DNA of 64,000 nucleotides from Mycosarcoma maydis (taxonomy: Eukaryota > Basidiomycota > Ustilaginomycetes > Ustilaginales), in assembly GCF_000328475.2 (NCBI RefSeq), contig NC_026480.1:992001-1056000 (forward strand), given 5' to 3'. Within the stretch, counting starts at the first letter, position 1; the number at the start of each line of letters is the position of its first letter. The notes below the pieces were generated by a model that ran no database searches, was not told where the DNA came from, and worked only from the letters and a program-made list of their open reading frames with translations. The position numbers were made by a program, and so were the translations under genes. Of the stretch, positions 18,328-28,022 are shown one piece after another.

Positions 18328-19366
18328 GATTGATACTCGAACAGGAACGACAGGTGATCACGGATGAGGAAAACCGGGATACTGATGAAATTCAGCGGTA
18401 CTTTGGTAGAGAGAGGTAATGACTGTAACGTATTGGGCAAAAGAGTGTGTGCGGATGGTGATGGTGGGGTATAAGCAGACGCAAGGATGGAGGTTCGGCC
18501 TGTTCTTTGAAGTCGAAGAGGACTGGATGTACAAAGCTCGCACACTGCTTGCGGAACACTCTTTCTTGGTCAACTCCATCACTTTGGCTTTCGCACACTG
18601 CAACACAGGAGGCATCACAGAGAGATCAGCAGATTCAAGGCCAACGACAGAATCAAGCTCAGTCGATCGATGACTGCCAAGATACCGAGCTCAACTGTGG
18701 GCAAGAAGCCTTGTAAGCCTCTCCTGAACCCTTGGTTACGTCGATCTCATGCAAGTTGAGTTGATCAACGGCAACAGTTGCATTGGATCCAGCCTCTGTC
18801 AGAAGCAGAAAGCTGTGAGTCGCGGCTAAAACCTGACTCAAGCATGGCAAGCCGTCGATGAGTGCAGGCGAGCTTTGAGCACCGAACTGCCTGAAAAGGA
18901 AAGAGCTGGGGCTCTTGCAGCTTTACAGAGAGCGCTGTCATGTTAGAGAATGGCTCAACCAAGAGGAATTCACCGAAATCACGAATCAAATCGTGAATGG
19001 TATTTGCAAAAATGCGCTCGTGGCTTGCTCATCATACCCCTGTCTCGCTGCCTGGGTGGAACAGATGTGTGTTGTTGAATCGGAGCTTCAAGTTGTGCCG
19101 AAGACACGCGACCAACCCGCAAGATGATCTTCACACAACATTTCGTGAGTCGTGAATCGTGATTATGATAGCTCGTGATTTTCGATTTCCCGGCCACACT
19201 CCGTGACTCGTGACTCGTAACTGTGACAGTTACGAGTGTTACTCTGCTTTTCTGTGCCTCAATTTTGCTGTTCTTTTTGGCATGTATTGGTTTGCTTTTT
19301 CGCTTTCAACTGAACTTAAGGAGATCACTGTTTGCTCGAGTACAAGATTGGTTTCATGGATGCAGT
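18328..19366. other. 1-kb intergenic region
   Basis: Promoter of the four-helix protein and 3' flank of the paraoxonase-like gene. Holds CGTGAAT-family motifs at about 18975-19000 and 19142-19165 and a palindrome at 19213-19237. Small frames (for example 18419-18673) are not supported. Confidence 0.5.
19213..19237. repeat. 25-bp perfect palindrome (GTAACTGT arms)
   Basis: Arms ACTCGTAACTGT (19213-19224) and ACAGTTACGAGT (19226-19237) are exact reverse complements around a single G. Just upstream lie two CGTGACT units, a variant of the 7-bp repeat. Confidence 0.9.
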
Positions 19367-21250
19367 TTAAGCCTCTACCCAATCCTTCGGTAAAGCGCAG
19401 ACTGCAATACCACGTTCCTCATACGCTCCGGTAACGTACAGCAGCTTCTTGTGAATATCAACAGCTAGCCCTGTCGGTATTGTTGGCAAAAATCCCCTCT
19501 TTTTCAGCTCCTCGTCGCTCCTGGCCTCGAGCTCAGCTTTGGTCTCAGCGGGACTCTTGTACACGTTGAACGTGTGGAACTCTTTCCTCAAAAAGACACC
19601 CTTTTGCCGCTTCAATTTGAGCTTCTCTTTCTCCCAAGGATGCGCAACAACGCTGCCAAAGTGTCGGAAGACAAATGTGGTCTGGTCGATTCTGGCTGCT
19701 GGCCGAGGTGGACGTTCGGAGCTGGACAGTGCTGGCGAAGAAGTCGGCAGACCGAGTCGACGTCGTCGCTCGTCTCGCTGCGATGTGATCCACTTCTCAA
19801 CGGATCGTGTGTTGGGGTTGCCCGCGGTCCAACTCCGACCATGTTCGTCGATGGCTAGTGCGCGCACGGGTGTCTCGTGTTCTATGGCGAAGAAGTTGAC
19901 AAACGAAGGTGTATAGGTCTTGAAGATCTGAAGAACGTTGTTTGGCCTACCGTCGGAAGTTGTCCCTTGCTGAAGCACGCTGTGATCGCGAATGCCTCCG
20001 GCGATGCCTCGCACCCAGTGCTGCTCCCACTCCTGCACCCTGGCCGAGTCGGCTGTGAGAGTTGGGATGAACAGCGCAATGGCGGACGAGTTGGAGCCAG
20101 CAGCTTTGCCTCCACCACCCCAGGCTTTGACCAGCGGGGGGAAACCTTGCCAATGGTCCGGATCGCTTCCGTCAAGCCGTACCGAGAGCGTCTTGTTGAT
20201 CGAAGAGTGGTGCAGGAAAAGCTTGCGTGTGAGCACGTCGCTGGTCAGCGAGTACTGAGGCAACAGGTACGATGCTACCGGTTGCCACATGGCAGAGAAC
20301 AGCGAACTGCGTTCAGTCAAGTCCAGCGATGCTGTTGATTTACTGCGATCAGGCAATGACGTGACGAAAAAGCTGGGGATTCGAACTAATCTGGCAGCCT
20401 TGGATGCGATATCATCGTCTCGGAATCCAGCCAGATGGTCTGGGTTGTCCTGGACGTGCTGAGGCTCGGGATAGTCTCGTTCGATTGGCTGTGAATACTG
20501 TTCTTCAAAGATGGCGATGCGGAAGGGGTCCAGTCTGAACGGTATGTCTGAATCGACGTGGGTACCGGTCAGGTCGTCTCCCTCGAGACGCTTGATCCAT
20601 CGAAGCGTTGTGTGATCCTTTTTTCCGATCTTGTCCAAATCATGGACAAAGACGTCGATTACGCCGGGACGGTCAGCATAAGGCTTGTTAGCGACAATGA
20701 CGAGGTTCGCCGGCGGTTCCGGCCGCGCTTCCACGCCCTCATCCACCTCTTCGACAAAGTAAGGATTGGAAGCTGTAACCGCGATACCAAGTGGATGGAA
20801 GGTCGACAAAAGATCGGCGGGTGCCTTGAAGGGATACTCGGGAGGGGGCGTCGAGATGTAGAGTTTTCGAGCCAAACTACGTCGATTGGTGTCCCAGGCC
20901 CAGATGCCTGGGGTGCCTTGCTCGGAAGCGAGCTTGTCCCCACCGTCCTCGTAGATGCCTGCACGAGCATCCCACGTGAGTCGTGTAGGATCACAGCTGA
21001 GGTAGGCCATACCTGTGCGACGATCCAGCACGACGTCTTCGCAGAACGACGGCTCCACAGGTCCGGCTGCCTCATTGGGCAAGCGCGTCGAGACGGGCTG
21101 GCAGTGTTGGAGGTTGAGCAGGTAATCCGTGGCTAGCGAAGATGGGTCGATGGTGTCACCGTGAAGCCTGAGATGGTTCTTGTGCGGAAAATACGAGGTG
21201 ACGGAAAGCAGACCGGCTGCCACCGACGTTATGATCAGCGGTACCAACAT
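19367..21250 (-). CDS. Paraoxonase/arylesterase-like six-bladed propeller protein with N-terminal membrane anchor
   Basis: 627 residues from the first in-frame ATG at 21250 (the frame is open to 21325 but begins with TTG there). Residues 1-20 (MLVPLIITSVAAGLLSVTSY) form a signal anchor or signal peptide. The body shows the pattern of PON-like calcium-dependent propellers: SFCEDVVLDRRTGMAYLSCD (the acidic Ca site in the family lies in this block), then FHPLGIAVTA, NLVIVANKPYADRPGVIDVF and, near the C-terminus, VRALAIDEHGRSW and LAVDIHKKLLYVTGAY. Family members hydrolyse lactones or aryl esters; the substrate here is unknown. It is far longer than animal PONs (about 355 residues), with large polar loops between blades. 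Moderate confidence in the family, high that the gene is real. Confidence 0.72.
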   Translation of the reverse strand: MLVPLIITSVAAGLLSVTSYFPHKNHLRLHGDTIDPSSLATDYLLNLQHCQPVSTRLPNEAAGPVEPSFCEDVVLDRRTGMAYLSCDPTRLTWDARAGIYEDGGDKLASEQGTPGIWAWDTNRRSLARKLYISTPPPEYPFKAPADLLSTFHPLGIAVTASNPYFVEEVDEGVEARPEPPANLVIVANKPYADRPGVIDVFVHDLDKIGKKDHTTLRWIKRLEGDDLTGTHVDSDIPFRLDPFRIAIFEEQYSQPIERDYPEPQHVQDNPDHLAGFRDDDIASKAARLVRIPSFFVTSLPDRSKSTASLDLTERSSLFSAMWQPVASYLLPQYSLTSDVLTRKLFLHHSSINKTLSVRLDGSDPDHWQGFPPLVKAWGGGGKAAGSNSSAIALFIPTLTADSARVQEWEQHWVRGIAGGIRDHSVLQQGTTSDGRPNNVLQIFKTYTPSFVNFFAIEHETPVRALAIDEHGRSWTAGNPNTRSVEKWITSQRDERRRRLGLPTSSPALSSSERPPRPAARIDQTTFVFRHFGSVVAHPWEKEKLKLKRQKGVFLRKEFHTFNVYKSPAETKAELEARSDEELKKRGFLPTIPTGLAVDIHKKLLYVTGAYEERGIAVCALPKDWVEA

Positions 21251-21924
21251 ATCGCCGACAATATGATTGCCACCGAGCGAAGTGGCCGACTTGCTCTGGC
21301 TTGTGGATGTCGAAAAAGCAAGCAACTTAGGAAGGCAAGAAAGAAAGGCGGAGTCGAGGACCAGCCGCTGAAGCCTTTATACCTTGCGTTCGCTGTTGGT
21401 CGATGCAGCGAAAGATAAATCTTTCTGCTTTCATCAACCAGAGGAGTAGTATTCAACGGCATGCTAGCTGCAATGCGGGTTCAAGGTTGGTAAAAAAGCT
21501 TGCCGTCGGCACGCCGCTCGGAGCAGATGCGCTTGAGCTTTATCCACGATTCTTGATTGTCTTCGGAAGACTGTGGACCGTACGAGCGAGCGTACCTTTT
21601 TCGACTCTCCGATGTGAGATCATTGCTGCTTTTGTTGGGTGGATTTTGGAGTGGTGATAAGATAAGTTATGTCGTGTGCTCGCTCAATCACGATCGTCAA
21701 ATCCGAATCACGAATAGGCTTCGGAGAAATTGTCGGCACAACTTTTTGAGATTGGGAAAAAAAATTCACGCTTGTCATTCGTGGTTCGACATTTGGCATT
21801 CGCTACCACGTAGCGTCCGTGACCGTGTACCACGCACCCACAAGCCTTGCCGTCTTCCGTACTACTCTTTACATCGACACGAAGCTTCTAGAACAGAGAA
21901 GGCATCGGTCGAATCAATCCTCAG
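21251..21924. other. Divergent promoter region, paraoxonase-like / homocysteine methyltransferase
   Basis: No gene seen. A few ATCACGAAT motifs near 21690-21715. Confidence 0.5.
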
Positions 21925-23271
21925 ATGACGGCGTCGATAGATCAGGGCGCACTCGAGTCGCTCCTCAGCCCTGCTCGCATTGGCATCTTGGATGGAGGAC
22001 TGGCGACATACCTTGAGGATGGACTCGACTTCGATCTCTCGAAAGGACCACTCTGGAGCGCACGTCTGCTGGACGAGAAAGAGGACGATGTGAGCGATGG
22101 AAAAGGGCAAAAGGGAATCTTTGATGCGCATCTACACTATCTACAAGCCGGGGCTGGCATTATCGGCACTGCTACCTACCAAGCCTCGCTAGAGTCATTT
22201 GCAAGGGCCAACTATGACCAGGTTTCCGCATCCCATCTAATGTCCAAGGCTGTCGATTTGGCATGCGATGCACTGCACGCGCACAACATCAGCAACAACA
22301 AGGTCGGAGTCGCTTCGGCAGCAAGCGCAAGACCTCTTCTCAGCTTGAGCCTGGGACCTTATGGTGCCATGCTTAGCAACGGTGCCGAATATACAGGTGA
22401 TTATCGACGTACCTTTCTCGCGGAATCCGACCCATTACGCGAGCAGCAACCTTCGTTGGAAGAGATGATGGCTTTCCATCAAAGGCGCATCGAGGCATTC
22501 ATTGCTCAACCGAGCTGGGAACATGTCGGGGTTCTGGCAGTGGAAACTGTTCCGCGAGCCGATGAGGCGCTCGCTTTCCGAATGGCCTTGGAGAATGTCG
22601 CCCGAAGCCTTGAACAGCAAGGGAGACCTTTAGAGAGAAAGCCGGTTTACATTAGTATGGCTTTTCCGGACGATCGCCGCCTGCCCTGGCCTCCGGTCAA
22701 GAAGAGCTCAGCCGCGGGTCAAGAAGGCGACGTCGACATGGACGAGGATAATGACGAGGATGAAGTAGAGGATGAAGAGGCTATACAGGAAGAAATGAAC
22801 TGGCTAGTACAGATTGTCACTGACACCCAAGTGCAAGGTCAAGATTCGCTTTGGCCGATCAGTGGTATCGGTATCAATTGCACCAAGCCCTACCTGCTGC
22901 CCAAGCTGGTCGAGCGCATGTCGGCCTCGCTCGTCACACTCAACCTGCCCGCCAGCGAAGGCGGTATGGATCTGGAGAGCAGAAGAGGCGCTCTGGGATT
23001 GCCAAAGCCTCTGCTTTTCCTGTACCCTGATGGAGGGCTAGTGTACGACGCAGTGCGAAAAATCTGGCTCACGCCTTCCAATGCAGGCGATCTGGGCCAC
23101 GGCGACAATTCGGCAGCGTCATGGGCTTCGAACCTCATGAAGCTTGCAAAGAGCATCACGGCAGGAAGCGACGCCAAACTGCCAGACGTGTGGCGAGGTG
23201 TCTTTGTGGGAGGTTGCTGCAAGAGCGGCACTGACGAGATCCGTGCGCTTTGCCAATTTCGTTCATCCTAG
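21925..23271 (+). CDS. Homocysteine S-methyltransferase (MHT1/SAM4-like)
   Basis: 448 residues, single exon. It matches the zinc-dependent homocysteine S-methyltransferase domain: LDGGLATYLEDGLDFDLSKG with PLWSARLL at the N-terminus, GTATYQASLESF, SLGPYGAMLSNGAEYTGDY, then zinc ligands Cys319 (GIGINCTKP) and Cys431-Cys432 (FVGGCCKSG). The enzyme makes methionine from homocysteine with S-methylmethionine or S-adenosylmethionine as donor, in the cytosol. A very acidic insertion (about residues 270-295, DMDEDNDEDEVEDEEAIQEE-like) sits before the second half of the barrel, making the protein longer than yeast Mht1 (324 residues). All three Cys ligands are intact, so the enzyme should be active. 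Confidence 0.93.
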   Translation: MTASIDQGALESLLSPARIGILDGGLATYLEDGLDFDLSKGPLWSARLLDEKEDDVSDGKGQKGIFDAHLHYLQAGAGIIGTATYQASLESFARANYDQVSASHLMSKAVDLACDALHAHNISNNKVGVASAASARPLLSLSLGPYGAMLSNGAEYTGDYRRTFLAESDPLREQQPSLEEMMAFHQRRIEAFIAQPSWEHVGVLAVETVPRADEALAFRMALENVARSLEQQGRPLERKPVYISMAFPDDRRLPWPPVKKSSAAGQEGDVDMDEDNDEDEVEDEEAIQEEMNWLVQIVTDTQVQGQDSLWPISGIGINCTKPYLLPKLVERMSASLVTLNLPASEGGMDLESRRGALGLPKPLLFLYPDGGLVYDAVRKIWLTPSNAGDLGHGDNSAASWASNLMKLAKSITAGSDAKLPDVWRGVFVGGCCKSGTDEIRALCQFRSS

Positions 23272-24126
23272 CATCGCGGTTGTCGTCGTACTTATTAAAT
23301 CTACGCTATCAAATCGAGCTTGGTGTGCCTTTTGATTCAGCTCAGAAAGGGGATCAAAGTGTGCGGAGTGGTCAAGTTGAATGGCACGAGCGGTTTAGAG
23401 TAGCCCGATCTGGATGATGTCGAAGCCGAAGAAAGAAGGCTACACAAAATTGGAAGGAATTGCTACCACCTTCAGATAATGAGCCTTGACTGCGCTCAGA
23501 GCGTCAAAAGCTGCCAAACGTGAGTGGTAATGGTGTGTCGTGAATCACGGTTCCATTACGACGCTGGTCGTCCTGAACGCCTTTGATAATCGCCCAGACC
23601 GCTTCCTGATTACGCCAGAATTGGGCTCAGAAACGTCTAGATTTGGCACCAGCGCCAGCGCCACGGCCCAATCGGTAGAACAAGGTGTGAGCGTCGAGAT
23701 GAGCCTCATCCAGGTTTTCAAGATGCAGCTGCCATACAGGCACTAGAGAGAGGTTCAGGTGAAAAACGTGACATGGCTCTGTCAACGGTTTTCACTAATG
23801 AGTTCTCAGAACTTCCTAAGAGCAACGTCGAGATGGGCTTCCGATTCGAAGAAATCCAGAGCACAGGAGACACAGCGACAAGGAGAGGGACCCTTGCGTG
23901 ACTCGCAATGGAACATGGAACGGGAGATTGTGTGTCGTGCGTGATTGCAATTTAGCGGGAAATGAACAAACTGCAGCACGGAACGTTCCTTCGGGAATTC
24001 GTAGGCGAGTTTGGGATTGTTGAGCCCGCTGTGAAACTTGTTTTGAACACTGGAAGCACAAAGCACGAAGGTTGCTTGGAATGTCGCCAACGACCGAGTT
24101 AACGCGTTGCACGGGGATGTTTCCTC

Positions 24127-24174
24127 AATTCGTGATTTACGATTTACGATTCACGATTCACGATTCACGATTCC
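24127..24174. repeat. Longest ATTCACG 7-bp tandem array
   Basis: About six and a half consecutive units: one ATTCGTG, two TTTACG variants, then three ATTCACG. Period 7 throughout. Confidence 0.85.
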
Positions 24175-24675
24175 CTTCACGCTTTGATGGTCGCATGATG
24201 ACACGGGACGGTCTAAGTCAAAATTACAGGCAGGATCTTGCATAGCATAATTGTAAATTTCTTGACAGCTCGCCACCGTTTAGCATTTTGCCAGCACCAC
24301 ATTGCATAAATCTGCGCTCCTCGTGCCCCGTCCTCCCGATCGTTCGATCTGGATGCATCGGTTGGTCATGGCAACTTGCACAACAAACGTGCCTTGAACA
24401 GTCTCAAGCCTGTTCCGAAATCTACCCGAAATCGTGGCTGAACTGCACGCTTGCTTGCTTGCATACTTTGCCCCGCTCTCGCCCTGTCCCTCACTTTCCC
24501 TTTCGCTGGGTGGGACGAGGCGCTGGTGTTGAGACACAACTGTTAGCAACGAATCCACAGCACTCATAACAACGCGGCTGTCAGGTCAGTCGAGCCCTTG
24601 GTGCAACGTACGCCGCGAATAGGCTTGGGCGACTTCACTTTGCGCTCCGGACTAGCAACAAGCAAGAACGTGCGT

Positions 24676-24719
24676 GGGGTATGGGACATGGGGCGTGGGG
24701 TGTAGGGCATAGGGCAGGG
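24676..24719 (+). repeat. G-rich tandem block with quadruplex potential
   Basis: Seven runs of three or four G, separated by 3-5 base spacers (GGGGTATGGGACATGGGG and related units) within 44 bases. Confidence 0.8.
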
Positions 24720-25360
24720 TGGCCTCCAGAGAACCTTTGAAACGCCAAGACAGATTTTTACGTGGATCCTCAAGCATCAATCAGGTTTTCAATTTTCTCT
24801 GCTCTTGCGCTTCATTGGCCCATTGCCGCCTTCTTGAGGTCGGTCCTCTTGGCGACTGGGCAAGGTCTGTGTTCTCGTTCCTTTTCTACTCCGGACACTC
24901 GCTACCACACATCCAGGACGCCAAGTGCCGCACGCCGGTATCCCGAACGTCGCATCTCAAACGGCGGTCCCCACCAAAGAGTCCCGTTGTGCTTGCTGCC
25001 TTGTAGTCTACTACGAGACCTACACACAATCTACTAACCTGGCCTTGGTCATCCATCCGCCCACTCATTGACTACCTTTGTTGCCGCTATCGAGTGCACC
25101 GACCCACCTTTGGTTCATATGAGCTCTTGGCGTCTTATTCTTGGGGATCATATGCAAATCTGTCGTCATGAGACCAATCTCGCCAATCGAGCCACTGTGC
25201 AGGCTGATGGACGGCTTGAGGTGCAGTGAGAAAGAAAAGGACAGTCGTGAGTGATGTAGGCCTTTAGCACGAGAGTCGTCCAGCTGACGGGCCGAGTAGC
25301 AACACCCAGACTCGGGCGGGCTAGCTTCTACCAAACAGATGTCGTACTTCTGGCCCCGGC

Positions 25361-25367
25361 TATATTA
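25361..25367 (+). promoter_or_regulatory. TATA-like box of the chitin deacetylase gene
   Basis: TATATTA about 160 bases before the ATG at 25525, followed by a long C/T-rich leader, as seen for other secreted-protein genes here. Confidence 0.5.
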
Positions 25368-25524
25368 TGGGCCCCCTTTTCTCCAGCTGGTTGTATCCTC
25401 TTCCCCATCCAACTTCCCCTTGTTCCACCTCTCCTTTAGGCTCATCGCTCCTCGCTCTTGCTGTTCTCCTCCTCCCCCATACACGTCTACATCGCGCCTT
25501 TAGCCTTCCAAAGAGATACTGGAA

Positions 25525-26439
25525 ATGCGATTCACCTCGATCCTCGCAGCAGCAGCTGCCATCGGTGCTGCCGTGCTCGCCCCAGCCAGCGCTTCCCCCA
25601 CTACAATGAGCACTATTCCTGACACCATCTCGGAAAACGTTCGACGCGAGCTGGCTGGAATGAAGTCATCCGACTACACGCTTTATGCACGCAATGCTGG
25701 ACCTACCAACAAGCTCAGCAAGCGAGCCGCACAACTCAACGGTATCCAGACCACGTGCACTCGAAACAACTGTCTGTCCATCACATTTGATGATGGTCCT
25801 TACACCTGGGAGAGCAAGCTTGTCAACACGCTCGCCAATGCCGGCGACCAAAAAGCTACCTTCTTTGTCAATGGTAACAACTTCCGCTGCATCTACGAGC
25901 CAGAACAGGTCAGGATTCTGCGAAACACGTACGAGCGCGGTCACCAGATCTGCTCGCATACTTGGGGCCACCCAGACATCAGCAAGCTCAACAACCACCA
26001 ACTCGATCAGCAGGTCCAGCTGGTGGAGGATGCGCTGTGGAAGATTCTCGGTGTAGTTCCTGCTTGCTTCCGTGCTCCCTACGGCAACATTCGCCCCGAT
26101 CAGGTAAAGTACCTCAACGACCGATGGGGTCTTGTCGTCGTCGGCTGGAACCGTGACACTGGTGATGCCAACGGCGACGGTGTGCAAGCTGGTCTGAACG
26201 TGTACAGGAACCTGCGTGCACCCACCAAGGCCATCGTACTCAACCACGAGACCGTCCAAGCTACCGTCGATACCGTCATCCCTCAAGCGGTCAACATTGT
26301 TCGACAAAACGGCTACAGCGGATCCCGCACTGTTCACCACAATCTCAACTTCAACCCCTACAAAGTCGTTGGCCGATACCAGAACCGCGATTCCACCTGG
26401 ACCTGCAGCAACAAGCCGGCTCCTGGAGCGGCTAACTGA
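25525..26439 (+). CDS. Secreted polysaccharide (chitin) deacetylase, CE4 / NodB domain
   Basis: 304 residues. A signal peptide (1 to about 24, cut near ASASP) is followed by a propeptide-like stretch with a Kex2-type SKR site (65-67). The NodB homology domain starts at about residue 80: motif 1 TFDDGP (87-92; Asp89 catalytic base, Asp90 metal ligand), motif 2 SHTWGHP with metal ligands His145 and His149, motif 3 RAPYG (183-187), and a late VLNHE with the catalytic His. The enzyme removes acetyl groups from chitin, giving chitosan, at the cell wall; in plant-associated fungi this can hide chitin from host receptors. No GPI signal or chitin-binding module is seen at the C-terminus, so it is probably freely secreted. 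Confidence 0.92.
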   Translation: MRFTSILAAAAAIGAAVLAPASASPTTMSTIPDTISENVRRELAGMKSSDYTLYARNAGPTNKLSKRAAQLNGIQTTCTRNNCLSITFDDGPYTWESKLVNTLANAGDQKATFFVNGNNFRCIYEPEQVRILRNTYERGHQICSHTWGHPDISKLNNHQLDQQVQLVEDALWKILGVVPACFRAPYGNIRPDQVKYLNDRWGLVVVGWNRDTGDANGDGVQAGLNVYRNLRAPTKAIVLNHETVQATVDTVIPQAVNIVRQNGYSGSRTVHHNLNFNPYKVVGRYQNRDSTWTCSNKPAPGAAN

Positions 26440-26772
26440 TTCGACGTTCGACTTCCATCTTGCTGCTCTGTTTCGAATTTCTGATGCATTGCCCTTGCTC
26501 CATCTCGTCGCCGGGCCTCTGGCTCTTTGGTTGGTTCATGATGGCCCTGGCTATCCTTTCTTGTCCCCGTCTCGGCTTGAGCAAAATTAGTGCTCGCCAG
26601 TCTCATTCACATCATCGTTTTTCCTCATCGCATACCAAATCCCAATCCTAGCATACTTAGCAATTCAATCTCAGCTCCATCTTCGATTTGTGTTGGGGTC
26701 CGTGTTTTGGGTCCGTGTGTTTGCTAGCAGAGTGCACAACACGTAGAGTTGACACACGATTGCTCCATTATA
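26440..26772. other. Intergenic region between convergent genes
   Basis: 3' flanks of the chitin deacetylase and ERG28 genes. Nothing else seen. Confidence 0.5.
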
Positions 26773-27501
26773 CTAAATCCACTTGGGAAGTGGAGTGATA
26801 TAGGCACCATACTGGAGATACATAGCAGTTAGACTCGAAGCTGTTGTTCATTCCGCAGAGAGAGCAACGCGTGAGTACGAGACGACTTGTTCGAGTAGAT
26901 CCGGCGGAAGCACTTACAAGCGACAATCAAAGGGCTGACGATACCAGGACCGAGCTTGGCGGTCTTGTAGATGAACGTCTCGGAGATAAAGTGTGCAAGA
27001 GCAATGGCGAAGGACCACATGCAAAGTTCGTATGCTCTGCAGAGTGCAACAGATGTGGTCTTGTCAGCACGCCAGGACGAGAGGCGACCTAGTAGCGACG
27101 AAGCAGATACTTACATCTTGTCATTGATGTTGTAGGCGGCGTAGAATCGAATGACGGCCGAGGTGAAGTTCCAAATACCAAACAGACGAGCGGACAAAGG
27201 CGTGACTGCGAGACAGAAAGAAAGAAGCCTGTCGTCATCAGCTTGGTTGCGACCTCAATTGCATTCAAACACCCTAAGTCTTACGCACTCTGAGCATTGG
27301 GCGACGAGTAGACCTTTGCGCTAGCACGAGGATTGACTATGTTGCTTGCCCCGTTGATAGCCGCCGTTGCAGCCACGACAAGCAACCATCGTGGAAGTAA
27401 ACCGTCCGGAATATCTGTGCAAGTCACACAGCCAATCCGCGTCAGTATCAAGATCAGCCTGTTATCGCATCGCTGCATTGCTTACAGTTGCTGAGTGACA
27501 T
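26773..27501 (-). CDS. ERG28: ERG28, ergosterol biosynthesis scaffold protein (five exons)
   Basis: Minus-strand exons 27501-27486, 27414-27289, 27205-27115, 27036-26918 and 26840-26773, all with GT-AG introns (71, 83, 78 and 77 nt) and correct phase, give 139 residues (yeast Erg28 has 148). Erg28 is an ER membrane scaffold that holds the C-4 demethylation enzymes Erg25/26/27 together. Diagnostic blocks are PDGLLPRWLLVVAATAAING, the ARLFGIWNFTSAVIRFYAAY block followed by NINDK, and LAHFISETFIYKTAKLG followed by PGIVSPLIVASSSLTAMY. Four hydrophobic helices are visible. The last exon's acceptor was chosen because it restores SLTAMY, matching the yeast SLVWMY. The first exon codes for only five residues, so the exact start is slightly less certain. 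Confidence 0.9.
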
Positions 27502-28022
27502 TGTCCTTGCAGGCCTTCTCTTTTCAGATGATAAGGACGATGAGAGTCAGTGAACCAAGCGCAGACACGTCGTGCGTGAGTGCCAAGCGACGCGCACAGA
27601 ATCGGAACGCGGATCTGTGTTGAAAGTAGCGATTCGTGATTCATTGCATGTTCTGGTGTCAGGGTCCACACAACACCACAGCCTGCACGTGATGAGCTAG
27701 ATCTAGGTTGACGTACAGTCACGAGTGCATAGAACTCCAACCCTTCTAGACCTTGAACGCCGCCCCTTTCCACCGGAGCTTATTGGTCTCTGATCTCTTT
27801 CATGTCGATCGCACCCATGTGCGTTTCGTCGAGTCGGTCGCACAAAGATCGGTCAACTGACATACAGCCGAACTCGAGCCTTTTCTGAACCCAAGTCTTC
27901 CTTGACGGGTTTCTTGGCGCCCACATCCCCTCATCCCTCCTCCGCATCTGCTCGCAAACGCTCTCCGTACACGAATCTCTGCTATCCTTCTCTTTGGTAT
28001 CACTCGGCTAGCTAGCGGCCAG
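27502..28022. other. Divergent promoter region, ERG28 / SWIM-DNA ligase
   Basis: 521 bases between the two start codons. One CGTGATTC motif near 27630. No gene. Confidence 0.5.

Larger units (their letters stand above)
23272..25524. other. 2.25-kb intergenic region before the chitin deacetylase gene
   Basis: The largest gap of the window. Contains the longest 7-bp repeat array (24127-24174), a G-rich tandem block (24676-24719) and a TATA-like site (25361-25367). Many frames of 60-95 codons exist on both strands but none shows a domain, signal peptide with tail, or consistent splicing. Confidence 0.5.

Noticed and set aside
24127..24174. CRISPR-like array
   Set aside because: Units are 7 bp and directly adjacent with no spacers, and the genome is eukaryotic.
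23540..25334. Several 60-98 codon frames on both strands
   Set aside because: Overlapping one another in opposite directions with no conserved motif or splice structure.
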